Assembly (NCBI RefSeq): GCF_030694085.1
Contig: NZ_JAUXZE010000082.1
Span: forward strand, 124,001-188,000
Reading direction: 5' to 3'
Length of the DNA stretch: 64,000 nt
Origin: Tabrizicola sp.
GTDB lineage: Bacteria > Pseudomonadota > Alphaproteobacteria > Rhodobacterales > Rhodobacteraceae
In this document: positions 24,709-33,334 of the stretch, piece by piece
How the letters are laid out: each line of letters starts with the position of its first letter
Numbering within the stretch: the first letter of the stretch is position 1
Translations under genes and position numbers: made by a program
The notes under the pieces: generated by a model
What the model saw: the letters and a program-made list of their open reading frames with translations, nothing else
What the model was told of the DNA's origin: nothing
The model's database searches: none

Positions 24709-26235
24709 ATGACAGCACAGCAGCCAGTCCTGGAGGCGCGGGGGATCGACAAGGTCTTCGGGCAGCATCGTGCCCTGGACACGGTGGATTTCGCCGCCCA
24801 CGCGGGCGAGGTCCATGCACTCCTGGGCGAAAACGGCGCGGGCAAATCCACCCTGATCAAGATCCTGACCGGAGCATACCAGCCCGATGGCGGGGAACTC
24901 CTGCTGGAAGGCCAACCCATCCACCTTCGCGACCCGCTGCATGGCCAGACTTACGGCATCGGCACCGTCTACCAGGAGGTCAACCTGCTCCCCAACCGCT
25001 CCGTGTCCGAGAACCTGTTCCTCGGCCGCCAGCCCACCCGCTTCGGCATGGTCGACCGCAAGCGCATCGACGCTGCCGCCAAGGACCTGCTCTCCCGCTA
25101 CGGCCTGAACATCGACGTCCGCGCCGAGCTGTCCGAATACTCCGTCGCCGTCCAGCAGATCGTCGCCATCGCCCGTGCAGTCGAGCTCTCCGGCAAGGTC
25201 CTGGTCCTGGACGAACCCACTGCCAGCCTCGACCGCAACGAGGTCCAGCGCCTGTTCGACGTCGTGCGCGGCCTGAAAGCCAAGGGCCTCGCCATCATCT
25301 TCATCACCCACTTTCTCGACCAGGTCTTCGACCTCGCCGACCGCGTGACCATCCTGCGCAACGGCAGGAAGGTCGCCACCCAGGCCCTCAACACCCTGAA
25401 CACCACCGACGTTGTCCGCATGATGCTGGGCAAGGATGTCGCCTTCGACCACCATCCCACCGCCCTGACCGGCGGTCCCAAGGGCGCCGTCCGCGTGCAG
25501 TTCCAGGGCCTCAGCCGCAAGGGCCTCTCTCCCTTCGACCTCTCCGTCCATGAAGGCGAGGTCGTCGGCGTCGCCGGCCTCCTCGGCTCCGGCCGCACCG
25601 AGGTCGCCCGCCTGATGTTCGGCGTTGACACCAGCGACGGCGGCCAGATCACCGTTGATGGCCACCCGGTCACCATCCGCAACCCCGCCCAGGCCGTTGC
25701 CGCTGGTTTCGGCTTCTGCCCCGAGGACCGCAAGCTTGACGGCATCTTCGGCGACCTTTCCGTCCGCGAAAACATCATCATCGCCCTGCAAGCCAAGCTT
25801 GGCTGGTTCAAGGCCCTGAACCGCGACGATCAGGTCGAACTCGCCGGCCGCTACGCCGAGGCCCTGGACATCCGCGCCGCCAACCATGATATGCCCGTCA
25901 AACTCCTGTCCGGTGGCAACCAGCAGAAGGTGATCCTCGCCCGCTGGCTGGCCATCGACCCGACCTTCCTCATCCTGGACGAGCCCACCCGCGGCATCGA
26001 CGTCGGCGCCCACGCCGAGATCGTCCGCACCATCAACCGCCTGCGCGAGGAAGGTCTGGCCCTTTTCGTCATTTCCTCGGAACTGGACGAGGTCGTCGCC
26101 TACTCCAACCGGATCGTCGTCATGCGCGACCGCGAGATGGTGGCCGAACTCGACGGCGACTCCATAGCCCCCGATGCCATCGTGCAAGCCATCGCCGGAA
26201 CGCCGCCGCATGAGACTCGGGAGGCCCGCCCGTGA
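24709..26235 (+). CDS. ytfR: Sugar ABC transporter ATP-binding protein, YtfR-like
   Basis: 508 aa, two ABC domains. Domain 1: GENGAGKST, QEVNLLPNRSVSENLFLG (the YtfR-specific stretch), YSVAVQQIVAIARA and LVLDEPTASLD. Domain 2: altered P-loop GLLGSGRTEVAR, LSGGNQQKVILARW and LILDEPTRGIDVG. The start at 24709 (MTAQQPVLEA) follows a GGGGGG purine run. The stop overlaps the permease start (GTGA). Confidence 0.91.
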   Translation: MTAQQPVLEARGIDKVFGQHRALDTVDFAAHAGEVHALLGENGAGKSTLIKILTGAYQPDGGELLLEGQPIHLRDPLHGQTYGIGTVYQEVNLLPNRSVSENLFLGRQPTRFGMVDRKRIDAAAKDLLSRYGLNIDVRAELSEYSVAVQQIVAIARAVELSGKVLVLDEPTASLDRNEVQRLFDVVRGLKAKGLAIIFITHFLDQVFDLADRVTILRNGRKVATQALNTLNTTDVVRMMLGKDVAFDHHPTALTGGPKGAVRVQFQGLSRKGLSPFDLSVHEGEVVGVAGLLGSGRTEVARLMFGVDTSDGGQITVDGHPVTIRNPAQAVAAGFGFCPEDRKLDGIFGDLSVRENIIIALQAKLGWFKALNRDDQVELAGRYAEALDIRAANHDMPVKLLSGGNQQKVILARWLAIDPTFLILDEPTRGIDVGAHAEIVRTINRLREEGLALFVISSELDEVVAYSNRIVVMRDREMVAELDGDSIAPDAIVQAIAGTPPHETREARP

Positions 26236-27269
26236 CCCGCCCGACCGTCGACCTCCGCCCGACCCAGCCGCCCCTTCCGCGCCCCAGACCGCTGGCTCAC
26301 TTCTTCACCCGACCCCAGGTCATCGCGCTTGCCGCCGTGCTTCTGGTCAACTGGCTCCTTTTCCCCGGCTTCTTCACCGTCACCTGGCAGGATGGCCGCT
26401 TCTTCGGCAGCCTGATCGACGTCCTCAACCGTGGCGCGCCCGTCGCGATCCTGGCCATCGGCATGACGATGGTCATCGCCACCAAGGGCGTGGACCTCTC
26501 GGTCGGCGCGGTCATGGCGATCTCTGGGGCCACCGCCGCCACCCTCGTCACCAACGGCATCCCCGCGCCGGTGGCCGTCCTCGCCGCCTTGGGCACCGGC
26601 CTGCTCTGCGGATTCTGGAACGGCATCCTTGTCACCGTCCTCGAAATCCAGCCCATCATCGCCACCTTGGTCCTGATGGTCGCCGGTCGCGGCCTCGCCC
26701 AGCTGATCACCGAGGGCTACATCGTCACCTTCTCAGACCCGCTCCTGATCTTCATCGGCACCGGATCGTTCCTCGGCCTGCCGATGCCCGTGATCATCGC
26801 CGCCGTGCTGATGATCCTCGCCACCCTGATCGTCCGCCGCACCGCGCTTGGCCTCCTGATCGAGGCGGTGGGCGTGAACCGCTCCGCCGCCCGTTTCGCA
26901 GGGCTTTCCGCGAACGCACTTCTCCTGATCGTCTACACCTTCGCCGGCTTCTGCGCCGCCATCTCGGGCCTGATCGTCGCTGGGGACATCCGCGGTGCCG
27001 ACGCCAACAACGCCGGCCTCTGGCTTGAACTCGACGCCATCCTCGCCGTCGTCATCGGCGGCACCTCGCTGATGGGCGGACGCTTCTCGATCCCGATGGC
27101 TGTCCTTGGCGCGATGATCATCCAGGCGATGAACACCGGCATCCTGATCTCGGGCTTCTCTCCCGAATTCAACCTCGTGGTCAAATCCGCCGTCATCATC
27201 GTGATCCTCGTGCTGCAATCCCCCCTCTCGTCCCGCCTCTTCCGCCGCCTTCCCGGAGCGCAAAAATGA
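26232..27269 (+). CDS. ytfT: Sugar ABC transporter permease, YtfT-like
   Basis: 345-aa BPD_transp_2 permease, GTG start overlapping the ytfR stop. Membrane segments include AVLLVNWLLFPGFF, AILAIGMTMVIATKGVDLSVGAVMA and AILAVVIGGTSLMGGRFSI. Proline-rich N-terminal tail of ~30 residues precedes the first segment. It forms a heterodimer with the second permease downstream, as in YtfT-YjfF. Its stop overlaps the next ATG. Confidence 0.9.
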   Translation: MTRPTVDLRPTQPPLPRPRPLAHFFTRPQVIALAAVLLVNWLLFPGFFTVTWQDGRFFGSLIDVLNRGAPVAILAIGMTMVIATKGVDLSVGAVMAISGATAATLVTNGIPAPVAVLAALGTGLLCGFWNGILVTVLEIQPIIATLVLMVAGRGLAQLITEGYIVTFSDPLLIFIGTGSFLGLPMPVIIAAVLMILATLIVRRTALGLLIEAVGVNRSAARFAGLSANALLLIVYTFAGFCAAISGLIVAGDIRGADANNAGLWLELDAILAVVIGGTSLMGGRFSIPMAVLGAMIIQAMNTGILISGFSPEFNLVVKSAVIIVILVLQSPLSSRLFRRLPGAQK

Positions 27270-28225
27270 ACCGCAGCCTCCGACCGCTTCTGGCGACGAC
27301 CCTGATCTTCCTCTTTGCCTACATGCTGGCCGTGTCTCAGCAGCCCGCCATGCTTTCGACCAGGGTGCTCGGCAACTTCCTGACCGACAACGCCTTCCTT
27401 GGAATAGCGGCGGTGGGCATGACTTTCGTCATCCTGTCGGGCGGCATCGACCTTTCCGTCGGAGCGGTGATCGGCTTCACCACGGTCCTTGTCGCCGTCC
27501 TGATCATGTGGCTGCAACTGCACCCGCTGGTGGCCTTCGCCATCGCCCTGATCGTCGCCACCGCCTTTGGGGCCGTCATGGGGGCCGCGATCCACTACCT
27601 GAAGGTGCCAAGCTTCATCGTCACCCTTGCGGGGATGTTCCTTGCCCGTGGCGGGGCCTCCGTCCTCTCCCCCGACTCCATTGGCATCAACCACCCGTTC
27701 TTCAGCGCGGTCCAGAAAAGTTACATCCTTCTCCCGGGGGGCGGCCGCCTGACGGTCGTGGGCATGATCATGCTGGCCGTCTTCGCCGTCGCGATCCTCC
27801 TCGCCCACCGCACCCGCTTCGGCTCGAACGTCTATGCGCTGGGCGGGTCCGAGACCTCTGCCGCCCTCATGGGCGTCCCGGTCGCCCGCACCACGATCTC
27901 GATCTACGCGCTTTCCAGCTTCCTCGCGGGCCTCGCCGGGGTCGTCTTCTCGCTTTATACCTCTGCCGGATACAGCCTGAATGCGCTGGGCGTCGAACTT
28001 GACGCCATCGCCGCCGTCGTCATCGGCGGTACCCTCCTGACTGGCGGTTATGGCTTCGTTGCGGGCACCTTCATCGGCGTCATGCTGCAAGGATTGGTGC
28101 AAACCTACATCGTCTTTGACGGAACGCTCTCAAGCTGGTGGACCAAGATTGTCGTCGGCGTGCTTTTGTTTATGTTCATCCTGCTGCAACGGCTGGTCTT
28201 CAGGGCCGCGCCACGCCGAACCTAA
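27266..28225 (+). CDS. yjfF: Sugar ABC transporter permease, YjfF-like
   Basis: 319-aa BPD_transp_2 permease. Motifs are AVGMTFVILSGGIDLSVGAVIGF, the loop ALGGSETSAALMGVPV and AIAAVVIGGTLLTGGYGFVAGTFIG. The GGYGFV stretch and overall length match YjfF. Starts by an ATGA overlap with the ytfT-like gene, so the two permeases are made in equal amounts. Confidence 0.9.
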   Translation: MNRSLRPLLATTLIFLFAYMLAVSQQPAMLSTRVLGNFLTDNAFLGIAAVGMTFVILSGGIDLSVGAVIGFTTVLVAVLIMWLQLHPLVAFAIALIVATAFGAVMGAAIHYLKVPSFIVTLAGMFLARGGASVLSPDSIGINHPFFSAVQKSYILLPGGGRLTVVGMIMLAVFAVAILLAHRTRFGSNVYALGGSETSAALMGVPVARTTISIYALSSFLAGLAGVVFSLYTSAGYSLNALGVELDAIAAVVIGGTLLTGGYGFVAGTFIGVMLQGLVQTYIVFDGTLSSWWTKIVVGVLLFMFILLQRLVFRAAPRRT

Positions 28226-28243
28226 GGAACCTGGACCAGTATC

Positions 28244-28963
28244 ATGAGCGAACCGGGGAGCCTGATCCGAACGCTCTCCGGGCGGCCAGCAGCGCGGAAC
28301 TATCACTCCTATGTCATCAACGAGGTGGGTCGCGCCATCGTCTCCGGTGCGATGCCGGTGGGGTCAGGCCTGCCCGGTGACGCCGAGATGATGGATCGTT
28401 TCGGCGTTTCCCGCACCGTGCTGCGTGAGGCGCTGAAGACGCTGGAAGCCAAGGGGTTGGTGGAAGCCCGTGCCAAGGTCGGAACCCGCGTCCTGCCGCA
28501 GTCGCGCTGGAACCTCTTTGACCGCCAGATTCTCGCCTGGAAGCTGGAAAGCGGCCCCTCGCCCGCCTTCCTCGCCTCGTTCCAGACCATCCGCGAAAGC
28601 CTGGAGGTTCAGGCCGCAAAGCTTGCCGCCCAGCACCGCGAGGCCGAACACGTGCGCCTTCTCAACTACTGGCTCAACCAGCGCGCCGCGATGTCCCACC
28701 AGCCCGAACCCTTCGCGATGGCCGAATTCGAGATTCACCGCGTTGTGGCCGAGGCCTCGGGCAACCCCTTCCTCCGCGCCGCCTCGGCCATCATGGAATT
28801 CGGTGTGGCTGTCTCTGTCATGGCGCAACTTGGTGACGGTCTCTCCGCCCCGCCCCGCGGCCTCGCCGAAGCGCATGCGGCAGGTTACGAGGCCCTTGTC
28901 CGCGCCATCGAACGCGGCGACGGCGACACGGCGGCGGCACAAATGGCCGTCCTTACCCGCTGA
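28244..28963 (+). CDS. FadR-type GntR-family regulator
   Basis: 239 aa. The winged-helix domain contains LPGDAEMMDRFGVSRTVLREALKTLEAKGLVEARAKVGTRV (roughly residues 42-84), followed by an all-helical FCD effector domain with a potential metal site in AEFEIHRVVAEASGNPFL. It is the last gene of the importer operon, 18 bp after the second permease, and probably controls it from a site near 23562. Relatives regulate galactonate and galactose-type sugar genes; the effector is not determined. Confidence 0.85.
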   Translation: MSEPGSLIRTLSGRPAARNYHSYVINEVGRAIVSGAMPVGSGLPGDAEMMDRFGVSRTVLREALKTLEAKGLVEARAKVGTRVLPQSRWNLFDRQILAWKLESGPSPAFLASFQTIRESLEVQAAKLAAQHREAEHVRLLNYWLNQRAAMSHQPEPFAMAEFEIHRVVAEASGNPFLRAASAIMEFGVAVSVMAQLGDGLSAPPRGLAEAHAAGYEALVRAIERGDGDTAAAQMAVLTR

Positions 28964-29030
28964 TTCTCAAACCTTTCGAAATCCTTAACGCCCACGAGCA
29001 AGTCTCTGGACGCAAAAGGAAAACAGCCAA

Positions 29031-29047
29031 CTGTCCACCGTGGACAC
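29031..29047. repeat. CTGTCCAC-C-GTGGACAC 3'-end palindrome, site B
   Basis: Second copy of the palindrome seen at 3700-3716. It ends one base before the stop codon (29049-29051) of the minus-strand proline-racemase-family gene. On the minus strand it is followed by AGTTGGCTGTTTTCC. It lies between this gene and the convergent GntR gene. Confidence 0.7.
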
Positions 29048-29048
29048 T

Positions 29049-30062
29049 TTACCCGCCCCAAGTATCGGAAAGCCGGAATCCTGACGGAAACGGATCGCTC
29101 GGGTCCAGTCCGATCTGGCTGATCCCATAGATCCACCCCCGCCCCGAAACCCGGTTCATGGTGGCCCTGTAAGGCCCCACCCTGGTTTCCTCGACGAACT
29201 CCGTCACGAACTCCCCGCCGATGGTCGACCGCGAGACGACCCGGTCCCCCGGCCTGACCAACCCCCTCGAGTGCAGCACTGCCATGTTCGAATTCGACCC
29301 CGTCCCGCACGGCGACCGATCCACCCGCCCCGGCCGCAGCGTCGTGCAGGTCCGCACCGCCCCATCCGCCTCGTCCGACCGGAACATCACATAGGAAAGC
29401 CCGTTCAACGCAGGCTCCACCGGATGCACAGCCGGTTCCACCTCGGCAATCCGCCGCCGCAGCTCCACCCCCGTCACCGCCAGCTCCCGCGCCTTCTCCG
29501 GCACGATGGTCAGCCCCACCTGATCCACGTCGATCAAGGCATAGAAGACCCCACCAAAGCAGAGGTCATACGCCACCGCCCCCCACTCCGCCGTCTCGAT
29601 CACCCCGTGCTTGGCCAGGAACGACGGTGGCATGTCCAGCGTGACCCGCACCACCTTGCCGCCCTCACACTCCGCCGTCGCCACCACCAGCCCCGCCGCC
29701 GTATCCAGCGTCACCACACTGACCGGCTCCACCATCGGCACCATCCCGGTCTCCAGAAGCGCCGTCGTCGCGCAGATCGCGTTCGACCCCGACATCGCGT
29801 GTGCCTGATCGGGTTGCAGGACGATGAACCCCACATCCGCCCGCGGATCGCAGGCCGGGGTCAGCAGACAGAACGACCCCGCCGGACCCGACCGGGGCTC
29901 GGAACACAGCCACCGCCGCAATCCGTCATCGACGCTGTTCAGGTGGCGCAGCTTCTCGGCTATCGTGGCACCCGGGATGTTCAACACCCCCCCGGTGATC
30001 ACCCGCCCGATCTCGCCCTCGCAGTGGACATCCACCGTCTGTATCGTCCGGCTGAACCGCAT
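29049..30062 (-). CDS. Proline racemase family protein (hydroxyproline epimerase or 3-hydroxyproline dehydratase)
   Basis: 337 aa. The first active-site motif is HAMSGSNAICATTALLETG, where serine replaces the first catalytic cysteine (MCGHG in racemases); the second, DRSPCGTGSNSNMAVL, keeps the cysteine. Ser/Cys members of the family act on hydroxyprolines (4-hydroxyproline 2-epimerase and/or trans-3-hydroxyproline dehydratase) rather than on proline. The start at 30062 (MRFSRTIQTVDVHCEGE) has an AAGGGGGA ribosome site and is the normal family start. It is the last gene of an operon with an FAD oxidase and a DHDPS-family enzyme, which fits hydroxyproline breakdown. Confidence 0.85.
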   Translation of the reverse strand: MRFSRTIQTVDVHCEGEIGRVITGGVLNIPGATIAEKLRHLNSVDDGLRRWLCSEPRSGPAGSFCLLTPACDPRADVGFIVLQPDQAHAMSGSNAICATTALLETGMVPMVEPVSVVTLDTAAGLVVATAECEGGKVVRVTLDMPPSFLAKHGVIETAEWGAVAYDLCFGGVFYALIDVDQVGLTIVPEKARELAVTGVELRRRIAEVEPAVHPVEPALNGLSYVMFRSDEADGAVRTCTTLRPGRVDRSPCGTGSNSNMAVLHSRGLVRPGDRVVSRSTIGGEFVTEFVEETRVGPYRATMNRVSGRGWIYGISQIGLDPSDPFPSGFRLSDTWGG

Positions 30063-30073
30063 CGTTTTCCCCC

Positions 30074-31306
30074 TTAGAACCTGTTGACCCGGTAGGGACG
30101 CAGATCGACCGAGGGTGTCCCGCCGGTGATCAACTCTCCCATCAGCCGGGCCGTGGTTGCCGCATAGGTCAGCCCAAGATGCCCGTGGCCGGTCGCATAG
30201 AACAACCCCTTCGTCCGTGCGCTGGCCGACAGGATCGGCACCGTATCCGGCAGGGCAGGGCGGTGACCCATCCATTCGGTGAAGTCCTGGCACCGCAGGT
30301 TCGGCAAAGCCTCCCGCGCCCGCTTCACCGTCACTCTCGCCCGCCGATAGTCCGGCGCTGCGTCCAGCCCCGCCATCTCCACCGTGCCACCCACCCGGAT
30401 GCCACCCGCCGTCGGCGTCACCATGAACGCCTTGGCGGGCCAGATGATGGAATGTCTCATCGAAATGCCCGGAGCCATGATCTGCGTGTGATATCCCCGC
30501 TCTGTCTCCAGCGGGATCGGCTCGCCCAGACCCTTCGCCAGCTTGGCCGAAAAGGCCCCCGCGCAGATCACCACCTCATCGGCGGGCAGCTTCCGGCCAT
30601 CCTTCAGCACGACCTCGCGGATGCGCGCCGATCGCACAAAGCCCACGACTTCGCCGCTTTCGATCCGGCCACCCAGAGCCATAAACCGCTCGGCCAAAGC
30701 CAGCACCAGCTTGTAGGGGTCCTTCATCGATCGGTTCTGCGGGAACAGCACCGCCATCCCGATCCGGTCCGACAACTCGGGCTCCAACGCCTTGATCGCC
30801 TGCCGCCCGATCACCTCATGCGGGAAGCCGAAGCGCTCCAGGATTTCGATATGTTCGTGGTCCGCCTTGAACTCTGCCTCGTCGGCGTACAGCGACAGGC
30901 AGCCTTCTTGACTGATCTGGTCCGAAAGCCCCATCTCGCGCAGCAGGTCCAGCGTGTCCCCCAGCGCCCGCGAACACAGCGCCGCTCCCTGAGCCTCCAG
31001 CTCCCGCAGCTTGGACGGTCGGCTGGCTGCAATGAAACGCAGGAACCACGGAACCAGCTTTGGCATGTAACCGGGCCGCACCCGCACTGGGCCTTCCGGG
31101 TCCAGCATCCAACCCGGGATCTGCTTCCAGACCGACGGGCGCGACGCCGGCATGAACTCGGTCACGGCGATAGAGGCCATGTTGCCGAAGGAAGCGCCCT
31201 TTCCGGGCGCCTCCCGGTCGATCAGCAGCACCTGACGGCCGCGCTTCTGCAGATCATGGGCGATGGCCGTGCCGATGATCCCGGCACCCACGACAACAGT
31301 GGCCAC
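30074..31306 (-). CDS. FAD-dependent D-amino-acid oxidase-type dehydrogenase (probable D-hydroxyproline dehydrogenase)
   Basis: 410 aa, GTG start. The FAD-binding dinucleotide fold VVVGAGIIGTAIAHDLQKRG is at the very N-terminus, a second FAD contact is in SFGNMASIAVTEF, and the C-terminal GHGHLGLTYAATTARL is typical of DadA/DAO proteins. In hydroxyproline catabolism such enzymes oxidise cis-4-hydroxy-D-proline to pyrroline-4-hydroxy-2-carboxylate. It starts 3 bp after the DHDPS-family gene and lies 11 bp before the epimerase-type gene. Confidence 0.85.
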   Translation of the reverse strand: MATVVVGAGIIGTAIAHDLQKRGRQVLLIDREAPGKGASFGNMASIAVTEFMPASRPSVWKQIPGWMLDPEGPVRVRPGYMPKLVPWFLRFIAASRPSKLRELEAQGAALCSRALGDTLDLLREMGLSDQISQEGCLSLYADEAEFKADHEHIEILERFGFPHEVIGRQAIKALEPELSDRIGMAVLFPQNRSMKDPYKLVLALAERFMALGGRIESGEVVGFVRSARIREVVLKDGRKLPADEVVICAGAFSAKLAKGLGEPIPLETERGYHTQIMAPGISMRHSIIWPAKAFMVTPTAGGIRVGGTVEMAGLDAAPDYRRARVTVKRAREALPNLRCQDFTEWMGHRPALPDTVPILSASARTKGLFYATGHGHLGLTYAATTARLMGELITGGTPSVDLRPYRVNRF

Positions 31307-31309
31307 GGC

Positions 31310-32194
31310 TTACTTCCAGTTCAGGATCGGCTGCATCGCCGCTGCAAACTCGGCCTTCTCGGCTTCGGTCAGCGGGCCGAACGGCATCCGGCACTCGCCC
31401 ACCGGACTCCCTTGCAACTCGCAGCCGTACTTCAGCTTCTGCACGAACTTGCCTGATTCCAGCACGTTCATCGCGGGCCAGACCGCCTGCATGATCTCTT
31501 TCGCACGTGCATGGTCGCCCGCCCGGAAGGCCGCGTCCATCTCGCACACCGGCTTGGCCATGCAGTTCGCCGGACCGCAGATCCAGGACTCCGCCCCCCA
31601 GTGCATGAAGTCCCAGGCGATATCGTCGGAACCCGACACCAGCTGAATCCGCCCCGTATAGCGCATGGAAATCCCGATGGCGCGCTGCAGGACGCCCGAG
31701 CTTTCCTTGATCCCGATGATCCGCGGATTGTCCGCCAAGGCATCCAGAGCCTCATACTCGATTTCGACCCCGTCCTTGCCTGGGTAGGAGTAGAGCACGA
31801 TGCTCATGTCCGTCGCATCGATCACCGCGTTGAAATGACGGATGATTTCGGCCTGCGTCGGCTTGGTGTAGAACGGCACCGCCAGCAGGACGGCATGGTA
31901 GCCCAAGTCCTTGGCGCGCTGCGTGTTGGCGATCACCCCGGCGGTGGACGGCGCATTGGTCCCGGCAATCAGCGTCTCGCCCGGCTTGGCGAAGTCCTTC
32001 ACGAACCGCAGCACCTGGTCGCGTTCATCGTCGCTCATCAGATTGTATTCGCCAGAAGACCCGCAGGGCACCCAGCCCGAAACCCCCGCTGCGCGCAGCA
32101 TGGTCAGGTGCGCTTCGAAGGCCTTGAAGTCAATCTGCCCCTTGGTATCGAACGGCGTGACAAGCGCAGGCATGACGCCGGACAGCTTCAGCAT
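31310..32194 (-). CDS. DHDPS/NAL-family lyase (probable 1-pyrroline-4-hydroxy-2-carboxylate deaminase)
   Basis: 294-aa class I aldolase-type TIM barrel. Key elements are PALVTPFD, PCGSSGEYNLMSDDER (phosphate/keto-acid loop with one substitution from GTTGE), YSYPGKDGVEI with the catalytic tyrosine, and IIGIKESSG with the Schiff-base lysine. In the context of the oxidase and epimerase genes the likely reaction is deamination and dehydration of pyrroline-4-hydroxy-2-carboxylate to ketoglutarate semialdehyde. A CCAGGAGGAAT ribosome site precedes the ATG. First gene of the minus-strand operon, divergent from a GntR regulator. Confidence 0.83.
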   Translation of the reverse strand: MLKLSGVMPALVTPFDTKGQIDFKAFEAHLTMLRAAGVSGWVPCGSSGEYNLMSDDERDQVLRFVKDFAKPGETLIAGTNAPSTAGVIANTQRAKDLGYHAVLLAVPFYTKPTQAEIIRHFNAVIDATDMSIVLYSYPGKDGVEIEYEALDALADNPRIIGIKESSGVLQRAIGISMRYTGRIQLVSGSDDIAWDFMHWGAESWICGPANCMAKPVCEMDAAFRAGDHARAKEIMQAVWPAMNVLESGKFVQKLKYGCELQGSPVGECRMPFGPLTEAEKAEFAAAMQPILNWK

Positions 32195-32329
32195 TTGGGA
32201 TTCCTCCTGGTGCGGCGTTTCCCGCGCAACATGGCGACAGTGTGACGACATGTCAAATCCAGAATGTACCGTGTCGACTTGATGCACCCCATCGGATATG
32301 CTTCCGCAACATCTGCCAGGGGGCCCGCC

Positions 32330-33049
32330 ATGCGCGACGAGACGGAACCGAAACGGCTCAAAGGCACCGGCGTAAAGTTCGCCTACGAGACCCTGCGGGA
32401 TGAGATCCTGGCCTTGGACCTGGAACCCGGCGCGGTGCTGGACGAAACTTCGCTGGCGGAACGTTTCGGCATGTCCCGCTCCCCCGTGCGCGAGGCGCTG
32501 ATCCGGCTGGCGGGCGATGATCTGGTGGTGACGCTGTCGAACCGATCTACCGTGGTGGCACCCATCGACCTGCAAAGCTTCCCGAAATATGTCGAGGCGC
32601 TGGATGTCGCGCAAAGGATGAACACCCGACTTGCGGCCGAGTTGCGGACTGAGATTGATCTCAAGGCCATTGCCCGCCGCCAGAAGGAATTCGTGGCGTC
32701 CGTCCACAAGGGCGAACACCTGGCGATGTCCGAGGCCAACAAGAACTTCCACATGGCCATCGCCCATGCGGGCCGGAATCCCTACCTGGCGGCCTTTTAC
32801 GAACGCCTGCTGAACCAGGGCCGCCGGATGCTTCACCTGCACTTCGCCTATCTGGAACAGGGCGACGGCGAGGTCCTTCTGACCGATGAGCATGACGAGA
32901 TGCTTGCGGCAATCCGTGACCGCGACGTGGTGCGGGCCGATGCGCTTGCCCATGCCCATACCCGGCAGTTCCGCGACAACTTCATCAGCTACATGACGCA
33001 GAACTATCTGAAAGACGCGCCCTTCGTCTCGTTGGGTCCGGCAGCGTAA
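32330..33049 (+). CDS. GntR-family (FCD) regulator of the hydroxyproline operon
   Basis: 239 aa. The winged helix carries LDETSLAERFGMSRSPVREALIRLAGDDLV (roughly residues 39-68), then an FCD domain with NKNFHMAIAHAGRNPYLAAFYERL. The start at 32330 (MRDETEPKRL) is chosen over an upstream ATG because the earlier residues do not look like the family. It is divergent from the DHDPS-family gene with a 135-bp spacer containing the palindrome GACATGTC at 32247-32254, a possible operator. Confidence 0.85.
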   Translation: MRDETEPKRLKGTGVKFAYETLRDEILALDLEPGAVLDETSLAERFGMSRSPVREALIRLAGDDLVVTLSNRSTVVAPIDLQSFPKYVEALDVAQRMNTRLAAELRTEIDLKAIARRQKEFVASVHKGEHLAMSEANKNFHMAIAHAGRNPYLAAFYERLLNQGRRMLHLHFAYLEQGDGEVLLTDEHDEMLAAIRDRDVVRADALAHAHTRQFRDNFISYMTQNYLKDAPFVSLGPAA

Positions 33050-33085
33050 GGTGAGCCGGCCCCGGCCTGATCCGGGGCGGGGTCG

Positions 33086-33331
33086 CTAACCCCCCTTCAA
33101 CCGCTGCAACAGAAAGACCTCACTCTGCGGCCCGACCGGAGCGGCGCGGTTGTTGGCGATCACCTCGCCATCGACCGCCACGGAAAGCCCCGCCTTGATA
33201 GCCGGTCCCAGACTCGGATGCGCCTTTTCCAGCGCATCCAGCATCTGCCCTACGGTCGTGGCGTCGACCTCCACCACCTCCTGGCCCTCGGCGAACCGCC
33301 GCAAGCTGGCCCATAGATGGACCCTCGCCAT
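33086..33331 (-). CDS. MoaD/ThiS-family ubiquitin-like sulfur carrier
   Basis: 81 aa, beta-grasp fold, ending LLQRLKGG. The terminal Gly-Gly is the site for thiocarboxylate formation in MoaD and ThiS. It starts 3 bp after the molybdopterin-binding subunit gene of a molybdenum hydroxylase, so a dedicated sulfur donor for the pterin or for the terminal Mo-sulfido ligand is plausible. Housekeeping MoaD normally sits with moaE; no moaE is present here. Confidence 0.75.
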   Translation of the reverse strand: MARVHLWASLRRFAEGQEVVEVDATTVGQMLDALEKAHPSLGPAIKAGLSVAVDGEVIANNRAAPVGPQSEVFLLQRLKGG

Positions 33332-33334
33332 GAG

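Noticed and set aside
23575..26211. Minus-strand open frame of 878 codons opposite ytfQ-ytfR
   Set aside because: It is antisense to two well-recognised transporter genes, has low-complexity Gly/Asp/Val composition typical of GC-rich shadow frames, and matches no protein family.
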